Positions 44,184-64,000 of a stretch of 64,000 nucleotides of DNA are shown in pieces. Each line of letters begins with the position of its first letter. Positions within the stretch are counted from its first letter, which is position 1. The DNA lies in NCBI GenBank assembly GCA_963556255.1, contig OY744604.1, positions 78,770,197-78,834,196 on the forward strand, read 5' to 3'. A program made the translations under genes and the position numbers. Source of the stretch: Allolobophora icterica (lineage: Eukaryota; Annelida; Clitellata; Crassiclitellata; Lumbricidae). The notes beneath the pieces are model-generated. The model saw only the letters and a program-made list of their open reading frames with translations, was not told where the DNA came from and ran no database searches.

Positions 44184-44728
44184 CAGGCCCGGCCCTAGGG
44201 CAAGGCGAACGAGGCAGCCGCCTTGGGCCCCGCACTTTCAGGGGCCCCGCGCTGCTGGCTATAAGTTTTTATTGTGATGAGGTTGAACGCTGACAACGCT
44301 TACGTCGCTTAGCAGCAATACTGGCAGTCAATCTGCCGCGTGAATGTGATGGGGTGATTTTGGAAAAGCGAGCCTGCAGATAAAGCGAGTAACAACTAGA
44401 ACCCACGCTATTGTCAGTTGTGACTAACGAACTTTTAATTAGGCCTAGAAGTATGCTAAAATATGTAATTATTAACATCCTTTTTCAGTTTTCAGATATT
44501 CAAATAATTCAATAAAATATAATTAACCGGTATTGCTTTGATAGTAAAATGCTGGTATTAAGAGCCTGTGTTCATTAACCCATTTAATTTCGATTTCGCA
44601 TTTAATACATATTGTATTACCAATACCGTATTGACAGGAAATCAACTCCGCAATGCATTTTTGCTTAGCCTTGGAGCCTCGCTCATCACTTGCTGCCTTG
44701 GGCCCCGCACACCCTAGGGCCGGGCCTG
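44184..44728. mobile_element. hAT-type element, TIR CAGGCCCGGCCCTAGGG
   Basis: TIRs CAGGCCCGGCCCTAGGG / CCCTAGGGCCGGGCCTG, TSD CGGTTATA (44176-44183 and 44729-44736). Subterminal 'gccttgggccccgcac' at both ends. It begins 38 bp after the gene B stop, so it may lie in the 3' UTR. No intact transposase. Confidence 0.92.
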
Positions 44729-44842
44729 CGGTTATATGCCAAATTATTATACGGTTACAGTTATATTTAAACTTGTGAAGCCATTATAGGAAACAATAGG
44801 TAAACAAACAGCAGAATATTAAAAATTGCAGCGTGTTCCTTC

Positions 44843-45667
44843 TAGTCCCCGGCGCCGCCGCCATCCGCCGCCGCCGCCGCCGCTAAGCCCTCAAGTCGAA
44901 ACCAGTCGCTAAGCTATCGACTGCTAGCGACTTCGTTCACTTAATATTTTGGTCGTTGTCTTAATCGCGGTTTCCAAATAAACAGTAACAGAACAGTGCC
45001 ACTGTGCTTCTACTAGTTAACAGCTGATAACATAATCAATTGTACGTTGTCTAACAATGCAAATATATCTATGTAGAAACAAAAACTGAATGTTGTTAGT
45101 AACTGAATCGAAGACGTAAATTATTTCAGAACTGAAACTGTGCTAAAAACTAAAATTAAAACTACAATTATTTCAGAAGTGAAACTTAAACTGGAATAGA
45201 AATTACGAACCCAAAATTGAATTAAAACTGAAACTGTAATTATTTTCAAAACTGAAATATCACAGACTTGGACTTAGTGGTATGCTTTATTCCTTTGATA
45301 AACACTCAAATACGTCACAAATTCACATTAACATTTATTTTCACAGTCATCGGTCTGTCGTGGAGCGGAGCCCATGTAGGACCCATATTCCCATATTGGA
45401 CCCGTATACAGTTCATATGGGTCTCATCTAATGCCCACGGAAATGATGGCACGCTCAGTACAGTATGCGGAAGAATGCATTATATTGTTAGGTAATCAGG
45501 TATATCCAGTAGACTTACCTGATTACATGAAAAGTCGACATAATCAATAATAGTTAAAAACAACTATTAAAGGAGTATAACATGCGACTTAGTCGACTGA
45601 GTCGCTAAGTCAGTCGCTAACTCATCAAGTCAGTCGGTAACTCCTTAGCGACTGACTCCGGGGACTA
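44843..45667. mobile_element. TAGTCCCCGG element, copy 1
   Basis: Ends TAGTCCCCGGCGCC / CTCCGGGGACTA, exact 8-bp TSD GTTCCTTC (44835-44842 and 45668-45675). The left side is a (GCC)n tract. The right side is built from agtcgctaactc/agtcagtcg repeats. Noncoding, 825 bp. An inverted relative lies at 49409-50585. Confidence 0.88.
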
Positions 45668-45989
45668 GTTCCTTCCAATATACTTTAAGCATCGTGCTCC
45701 GAAGGTGATTCTACTGCTTGCCTCGATGTAACAATTTAAGACTAGACCTTACACTTCGTGGATGCAAGTGTTTAATTACCTACATGTATTTTACCTGTGC
45801 GCAAGAGAATGCACTTGTAGATCCTGCGAAATGTCCTCTTGATAAGGAATGCCGCTCCGGCATTGGATTCGTTAGGTAAAATAAGGTATTCACGCATTTG
45901 TTACAGCTTATAAATTATTAACATTAGACCTGAAAAGCAGTGATCCTGGGTTGAGGGATATCCATCTGATGGGCATCCTTTTCTTGTGT

Positions 45990-46530
45990 ATCGTCTGATA
46001 GTTGCTTTATCGTAATCGTAATCGTAATCTCCGGATTTCTGCAGCGCCCAAAAAAGCGAAGACAAATCACAGGCGCTTAGACAAATCAAAATCGATAGGC
46101 GGGGGGGTGGAGTCGATTCGGTTCCAGGTCAAGATCCAAAGGAGTCAGTCAGGAAGACAGTGAGACGGCTAAGGTGGGTGGTGTTTAGGGTTTAGACGGC
46201 GAGGGAGGTAGACAGAGGAGGAGGAATCGGGATAGGATTTGTGAAAGAGCAGTGTTTTCAGTTTTAAGTGAAAGACCTGTGGAGATAGAGCAATTGGTGA
46301 GGTTTTGGTGAGTTCGTAGGATGGATCTGAAATTTCTCGCAGTACTGGTGGGAGTTTGTTCCAGAGGGGTGGGACAACTATGGCTATGCAGCGATTCGTA
46401 AGTTTTAGTGATGAGGTGACAGAAGGGCGGAGCAGTGTTAGGGCAGAAGAGGAGCGGGTTGAGCGGAGTGGTTGGACGGTGAACAGCTGTCGGAGATAGG
46501 AGGGCTGGGAAGATTGGAGTGTATTGTAGG
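45990..46530 (-). mobile_element. CR1-like LINE 3' end
   Basis: Minus frame from about 46530: QPSYLRQLFTVQPLRSTRSS, VPPLWNKLPPVLREISDP, FHLKLKTLLFHKSYPD, followed by a 3' UTR with gcgctgcagaaatccgg and a (GATTAC)n tail at about 46008-46030. 5'-truncated. Confidence 0.83.
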
Positions 46531-46907
46531 TGACTGTGGACTTGCCACACTGCATGCTACATGTAGACTCAGCAGCCAAAATTACCGAAAACTTTCTCTT
46601 CGAGGCTATGGTTGTATTCACGTTCCAATACGTATTTTTTCAAACTAATAAAAAAGTGTTCAACTCTGTTTACTTGAGATTTTCATGCCTTCCCAATTCT
46701 GTTAATGAATATTTATCCAGGTTCCCTTCTAATAAAGTACAGTGTATCAGATTATTGAAATTTATCAGATTAATTGTTAACCTGTAAAACAAGCTGATTG
46801 CTCTATTGTCAGATAACAGATAACCCTATAATTGCAGTGCTATTGACTGACTACAGAAGCCACAGGTTTTCTGTGAATTGGTAATGTACCAGGTAGTGTT
46901 ACATACT
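46531..46907. other. Intergenic, nothing recognised
   Basis: AT-rich sequence between a LINE end and a MITE. No gene, repeat unit or receptor exon was recognised. Confidence 0.5.
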
Positions 46908-47333
46908 GGTTCCAGAGGATTTCATCTCCGGACGTTTAACCTCTAGAGATTTCCACACAGAAAATGCAATTCAGAACGAAATTTTAGTGGCATTGAATAG
47001 TTAGCTTCAGTTCTGGATTAAGATCCACAATTCTGTAAATTAATACATGTATATATGATTTAAATAATTTTCAGTGATTTTAAATAATGTAATATTATTG
47101 TAATATTATGTCATAACAGTTCTGTTTCATTTCATTACTTTAATTACCTGCTATACTACAATTAACTTTCACAAAGTGAAGCTGAATATATTCCAATATA
47201 TTTTTGCTATATTGTACCTTTTAATAAAGCTGTCTGGGTTACTAGATCACTGGCTTATAGAGTGAGCTTGTGAAATCCCCTAGAGGTCAATCGTTCTGAG
47301 GTGAAACGTCCGGAGGTGAAAGCCCCTGATACC
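46908..47333. mobile_element. MITE with CACCTCCGGACGTTTCACCTC-like ends
   Basis: Left: ggttccagaggatttcatct, then ccggacgtttaacctctag. Right (reverse complement): ggtatcaggggctttcacct, then ccggacgtttcacctcag. Imperfect inverted ends of about 40 bp. No clear target duplication; class unassigned. Confidence 0.65.
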
Positions 47334-47639
47334 GACATATTAAGTATAGTAATATTATTATATGACGTAATTTAATACATTATGAAGTATTATGATTCGC
47401 TATGGTATGATGCAATGTATTATAATGAGGTGTAATCGGATAAAATGTGATGTAGGCCCTATAGATGAGAAGTGATTTGACGTGATATGTATGAGTTTTA
47501 GGAGCAATAATAATTTTTAGATAATAACAAAATTTTACAATTGCTTAAGATTTGAGTTTCTTGTTGTGTTTATTAGTTTCTCTCTAATATTTTGCTGATT
47601 TATTTTCAAAATCAATTAAAAATGACACTCATTTATCCC

Positions 47640-47990
47640 TCCGTCCAATAGTTGCTCCCGGATAGGCCTACTGACTGATTAAAGCGATGTCAGCACTCTT
47701 TTTGGCCAACTGCCTGTCTAGGGCGCCCTTATACTAGCATTTCGGAACCAAAATGAAGTGTCTCCTTAAGTACACAAGACTGTGAGTTGGCCTACAAGTG
47801 TTTTCGACGAAGACAGTAAATTAAGAATTAATGCCGAAGATAAGTAGCTTCGGCGAGAATACACCATGAAATGTATGCAGAGGGCAGAGGTCAGATAATA
47901 AAAACTGTTAATAAAGCATGCGCTGCTCTTGACGTGGATTTCCTGTCTGTAAGTTAAGTACACGAGTCAAGACAATAAAGCCTGTTAACA
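47640..47990. other. Distal downstream flank of gene B (duplicated)
   Basis: Matches 63600-63900 beyond gene C: 'gggcgcccttatactag.at.t.ggaa.caaaatgaagtgtctcc', 'gaagataagtagcttcgg', 'gacgtggattt'. Noncoding; marks the 3' edge of the duplicated unit. 47334-47639 holds nothing recognised. Confidence 0.65.
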
Positions 47991-48269
47991 GCTTTAACTC
48001 GATAGCGTTCGTTGAACGACATATTGTGTATTTTATACCGGGCGAGCCTGTTGAATGCAAATGAGAAGTTCGAGTTCGAGCGAGCTGAGATATATGTTCG
48101 GCGCGAAGGCGTTCACGATATATTCTAGTCATTTCCGAATCATTCGCCATCTATCTGAAGGACCGCCAAACGATCTGACAGAGTGTGAGGACAATGAGTG
48201 TACACACTCAGAAGAAGCTTAAGACTGACAGAAAGGCAGATATGTTAGGGCCTGGGCAGGGTTACTCAA

Positions 48270-48800
48270 GTAGATCATAACCATAACCATAACCATAAGT
48301 TTTATTACTTCGCATAATATCATAATATGCAGTAACAGAAATAATATCCTTCAGTGTAAAATTTTAACAGAAAACAGATAAATTAATTAGTTTCCAATGG
48401 AAGTAAAGGGAGAGAAACCCTTAAGGGACCTGGGTCCCGCTCTCAGGGTTACCCTTCTACATAAGAAATAACGGCAACTGGCATAACATTGTAGTACTAT
48501 ACATTTTGTACTTAACTAGTTAACTAAACATCGAAGTAATATCAGATCAGGTGTCAGCATCAAAACCTAGTGCGCATTTAAGGCAGTAATTTGCTAGTAA
48601 AATGTGGATGGGGAAGGTTGGGGAACTGTTGCTACTAGGTACTCGCGGAGCTTTCTCTTAAAAATTAAAATATTAGGTAGATTTCTTATGGCAACAGGAA
48701 TATTATTCCAAGTCCTCGGGCCAGCACTTTTTATTGAGAACTTTCGGGTGTTTGTTCTATATCAGAAAAAGTCGACACAATAGATACCACATCTATGAAT
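48270..48800 (-). mobile_element. CR1-like LINE 3' end with CCATAA tail
   Basis: The minus strand near 48740-48600 encodes KSAGPRTWNNIPVAIRNLP and FKRKLREYLV, the GP..WN.LP...R motif. The 3' UTR runs to a (TTATGG)n tail at about 48277-48297. Inactive fragment. 48801-49408 holds one tttatatagcg tail (about 49100) and nothing else recognised. Confidence 0.75.
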
Positions 48801-49408
48801 GTTGCAACAAGCAGCTCTGAGAACTGACTGAATTGCGAGAGTCGACCACCTTAGTCGTAGGTCGGGAGGAAGGTCTTGATCAAATAGCGAAAGTAATAGA
48901 ATGAGGAAATTCACTTTCATCATTCCAAGTAGATATCGTGTATATAAAAAAATTCGTTAAATACACTTTGCTTTTACAAATTAGAGCTTGCACTGTCTAA
49001 GCTACCAGCGTTGGCAAACCTAAGGTGCAGATGTATTTATATGTAAACCTAATAACTGCCACAGAAAATCTACCATATTGCATGTATTTATTCAAGAAAT
49101 TTATATAGCGTCACTCAAAAACTAACCAGTACAATGTAATGTACAAATCAATACAATGTAATGTATATTAGAAGTGCTCTCTGCACCAGCCTATATATGA
49201 TGCTAATAGTCATTATGAACGAAAATATTGCATCAGTTAGCAAAATAATTGCCTAGATTTGCATGCCACAGGAGACCATAGCTATTTGGTTTCTTAACTT
49301 TAAATGCTATTTGACTTCAAAATTGAAGGTTTAAGGAGGAAGAGTCGTACAGATATGTTGTTCTTGAATGTATATGAATTCCAGGTCAGACCTAATATGG
49401 CTAGTACT

Positions 49409-50585
49409 TAGTACCCGGAGTCAGTCGCTAAGGAGTTAGCGACTGACTTGATGAGTTAGCGACTGACTTAGCGACTCAGTCCACTAAGTCGCGTGCTTAT
49501 CGACTGACTAAGTCGCTTAGACTTATCGACTGACTTGGCGACTTGCTATCGACTTCTCATGTAATCTGGTATGTCCATTGGACATACCTGATTATCTAAC
49601 AATAAAATGCATTTGACCGCATACTGTACTGAGCGTGCCATCATTTCCGTGAACATTAAATGGGTCCCATGTGAACTCTATACGGGTCTAATATGGGAAT
49701 ATGGGTCCTACATGGGCTCCACTTCATGTGCACATGCCCGATGACTGTGAAAATTAATGCTATTGTGAATTTGTGCAGTCTTGTTGTCAAGACCTTAAAC
49801 CTCAAGACCAAGACCAAGACCAAGATTTTGAACATCGAGACCAAGACCAAGACTTTGAACCTCAAGACCAAGATCCAAGACCCAAAAATCACAAGATTTC
49901 TTATTTTCCTTACAAAAAAATTGTCAATTCGGACTAATCGTTATTTTAATGAAAACATGAGTCTTTTATTTTATTCAGGCAAATAAACTTTAAATGCAGA
50001 CTTCAGCGAATTCAGTCGATAGCTTAGCGACTGGTTTCGACTTGAGGGCTTAATGTTAATGTTTTGCGATGTAATAAATTTATTAAAATTCAAAAATAAT
50101 TAATTTATTACAGTCTATCTTTGGGTTCTTAATTTTTATGTAAGTAGGGAACGCATGCTTAAAGATACTGATAGGCCTATATAATACAATTCATTAATAA
50201 TCATTACTAATACTTTCCCTGTATGTTTCAGTATTGCGAGCTCTGCCGTGACTCGCGAACTAGGCTTATATCAACGTGCACATTGAGATGGTCTTGAGAG
50301 ATGCTATTTAAATGTCCTGGTATACACCATAGATTCATATAACAGGCATTCAATTTGAATTCTATTGTAGGCCTACTATCGATTTGATTAGGCGCACATG
50401 CGTCTTGCGCTGTGAGGCAGAATTACTTACCTCACGTGCGCAATAAATGCCACAGATAAATAGACGAGATCGCTATATATTGGTCATTGATGTTGAAGAC
50501 ATTGCTTCGAAGAGTAAAATATTCAAGATCCTCCTCTGACGGCGACGGCGGCGGCGGCGGCGGATGGCGGCGGCGCCGGGGACTA
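49409..50585. mobile_element. TAGTCCCCGG element, copy 2 (inverted)
   Basis: Ends TAGTACCCGGAG / CGCCGGGGACTA, TSD CTAGTACT (49401-49408 and 50586-50593). The internal sequence is the reverse complement of copy 1 (e.g. 'catatttcc' block, 'gcatactgtactgagcgtgccatcatttcc'), with agtcgctaag repeats left and (GGC)n right. About 350-400 bp extra near 50075-50535 is absent from copy 1. Confidence 0.85.
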
Positions 50586-51257
50586 CTAGTACTCAGTTTC
50601 AACGTTGAGTTAAGTGGATTAAGTATGCATTTATTTATACAGACAGAGATCGGTTGTGGTCTCTTAAAGATTTATCTATGCATGTGCAGCCAAAATCATG
50701 CAGCCAAAATCATGCAGGCAAAATCATGATGAAGATAATCACAAAGAGAATCCAGGCAAGGGTAGAAGCGGACAAGGGCTTAGGAGAGGATCAATTTGGA
50801 TTCAGAAAGGGTAGAGGCACAAGGGACGCCATCGGAGCCCTGAGAGTGCTAACGGAAAGAAGCTTAGAGTACGGACAAGAGGTCTATATCTGTTTTGTGG
50901 ATTATGAAAAGGCGTTTGACAGAGTAGATTGGAAAAAGTTGATGAATGCACTCAGAAGAAGGGGTATAGATTGGAGGGACAGGAGGCTAATAGGAAACTT
51001 ATATATGAACCAAAAAGTAAAGATAAGAATAGAAGGGGAGTACTCAGAGGAAGGAGAAATTGGTAGGGGAGTAAGGCAAGCGTGCCCACTATCACCACTC
51101 CTCTTCAACATATACATAGAAGAACTGATACAAGAGGCAATGGAACAGACAGGAGAGGGTTTAAAAGTGGGTGGAAGACTTATAAGAGCCGCCGTCAGAG
51201 GAGGATCTTCAATATTTTACTCTTCGAAGCAATGTCTTCAACATCAATGACCAACAA
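50476..51257. repeat. 65-bp inverted repeats flanking an RT fragment
   Basis: 'ttggtcattgatgttgaaga...' at about 50479-50543 recurs as its reverse complement at about 51190-51254, nearly identical. The right arm of TAGTCCCCGG copy 2 lies between them, followed by a LINE RT fragment. Confidence 0.8.
50727..51186 (+). pseudogene. LINE reverse transcriptase fragment
   Basis: Open plus frame: RIQARVEADKGLGEDQFGFR, KGRGTRDAIGALRVL, ICFVDYEKAFDRVDW (block 3, first catalytic Asp), GVRQACPLSPLLFNIYIEEL (block 4). Cut off before the YADD motif. RTE/L1-like RT. Preceded by three copies of gcagccaaaatcatg (about 50687-50728). Confidence 0.87.
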
Positions 51258-51483
51258 TACCACCCACACGTTGTCTTCCTGTACAAGCAAAGTGTACATG
51301 TACAGTGGACGACCGAGTCCTTGCCGGGAGATGCAAGTTCCCAGTGCCAAACATATAGAAGGAAGCACGATGGATGACATCGACGCTTGGAGATGGTGTC
51401 TCATAAACTAACATCTGGAGGCAGGAAAGGGAATCCACGTCCCATACTATTCCATACACGATGAAAATAACACAAACGAATTC

Positions 51484-51645
51484 AGGTGTTCATGGCGCTA
51501 TTCTGAAACACATGTTTACGAATCCTTATGCAAGGATATGCATGAAGAAATGAAGTGTACCTACCTGTCAGTTTATGTTCATACAACAAAATAATGCACA
51601 AGAAGACAGTTGTTCGCATTCAGGGACCACAAAATAAGTAATACA
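51484..51645 (+). promoter_or_regulatory. Conserved proximal promoter / 5' UTR of gene C
   Basis: Collinear with gene A from tcatggcgctattctgaaac, through ctgtcagttta, to tgcacaagaag before the ATG at 51646. The sequence upstream is unrelated, so the essential promoter may be confined here. Confidence 0.58.
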
Positions 51646-63124
<11,479 letters not shown>

Positions 63125-63146
63125 TTAAACCATCTGCTCAGCTGTA

Positions 63147-63152
63147 AATAAA
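63147..63152 (+). other. Possible poly(A) signal of gene C
   Basis: AATAAA 23 bp after the stop codon. Very close to the stop; not supported by paralog comparison. Confidence 0.3.
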
Positions 63153-63599
63153 TAGGGCGATGGAACTTGATACGCATTGACAAACGCTCTTGCGACAGAG
63201 ATTGCTATTTTACCCCAACTCTGCTGGGTTACAGTAACATTCAATCTTTCCACTGCAATAGCAGGACTTTAAGATTCGCAAGTGTTTTGATCATCTCTCT
63301 AACTTGTGTGCAAGAGAATGCATTTGTCGAATATGCGGATATTCGTTTTGATTCAGACATTCTTCACCGCTTGTGATGTGTGGGAGGAAGACCTCGAATT
63401 TCGATTTATGTTTTGTGAATATGAATAATTTTATAATTCGAGGAAATAATTTTACTTAATACCAGATTTGTGTAATAACAAAATATTTAAGTTGTATGGT
63501 TCGTTTTAGTTTATCTCTGTTATCTTACTAGTGAATTTAATTAATTATGCCATTTAGTTTGCCATAATTAATTAATTATTCTCAACATCCTATTTCATT

Positions 63600-63900
63600 A
63601 AAGCGGCGTCGACCTTTTAGGCCAATGGTCTAATTGCAGGCTGCCAGGGCACCCTTATAGTAGTATCTTGGAATCAAAATGAAGTGTCTCCCTAATTTCG
63701 AAAGACTGGGAGAACGAATGTTTTGCTGGAAGACAATCTATTAGTAAGAAGTTAAGTTTCGTCGGGCAGAAAACATCATAAATGCATACTCTTCTCTGCT
63801 CATACTCTGCTTTAGACGTGGATTTTCGGTGCTGCAATTCAAGCACACACATCAATGCAATTCGATATCGTTTGTTTAGCGATATAATTATGGAGAGTAT
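63600..63900. other. Distal downstream flank of gene C (duplicated)
   Basis: Matches 47640-47990 beyond gene B, e.g. 'gcacccttatagtagtat.ttggaatcaaaatgaagtgtctcc' and 'tttagacgtggatttt'. Noncoding. 63160-63600 holds weak similarity to the other 3' flanks (e.g. gtgtgcaagagaatgcatttgtcg) and no gene. Confidence 0.65.
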
Positions 63901-64000
63901 CTCTGTGCTGGGCGAACATAGCGTATAAAATCGAAGTCCTGGTGTAGGTGAATTACTGAATATGTATAAATTCTGACGAAAGTGGTGTCAAGAAAATATC

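Overview
This is invertebrate metazoan nuclear DNA. It has spliced genes with GT-AG introns of about 0.2-3.6 kb, many LINE, LTR, piggyBac, hAT-like and mariner remnants, and long ATT, AGT and GTAT microsatellites. Frequent TAGGCCTA-type words and 'tttatatagcgcc' LINE tails recall marine invertebrates, but the sequence alone does not fix the taxon.

The backbone is a tandem array of three paralogous plus-strand genes: A (10624-21454), B (32186-44145) and C (51646-63124). I reconstructed each as ten coding exons with matching splice phases. Exons 1 and 5-9 have identical lengths in B and C (46, 151, 177, 124, 390, 174 nt). Each encodes a type I membrane receptor: signal peptide, three Ig-like domains, about three plexin/MET-like IPT/TIG domains, one transmembrane helix, and a cytoplasmic tail of short tyrosine repeats (Y-[AS]-N and Y-[LI]-[QK]-P-S). 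B (761 aa) and C (783 aa) read open throughout. A has an in-frame stop in exon 8 and a 124-nt frameshifting deletion in exon 9, so it is a pseudogene or makes only a truncated product. I do not recognise a named gene. The architecture suggests a multigene surface-recognition family (immune, allorecognition or adhesion); that is inference.

Layout. 1-6353: a Gypsy-like LTR element whose 5' LTR is split by a piggyBac; its gag-pol ORF lacks the reverse transcriptase core and integrase. 6354-10623: gene A upstream flank with LINE 3' ends. 10624-21454: gene A, with a piggyBac MITE and a hAT-type MITE in introns. 21455-32185: intergenic, with two related unclassified DNA transposons (TIR TAGGGTG, 8-bp TSD), LINE relics, and a shrunken extra copy of the upstream flank that may mark a lost array unit. 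32186-44145: gene B, with LINE, hAT-type and mariner insertions. 44146-51645: intergenic, including an inverted pair of GCC-rich TAGTCCCCGG elements. 51646-63124: gene C, whose intron 9 holds a hAT-type element containing a piggyBac containing a hairpin. 63125-64000: 3' flank, matching sequence beyond gene B.

Duplicated units share upstream flanks, introns and downstream flanks, so the array arose by segmental duplication. Later transposon insertions then individualised the copies. No tRNA, rRNA, CRISPR or bacterial feature was seen. Exon models rest on splice consensus and paralog comparison only; no transcript evidence was available.
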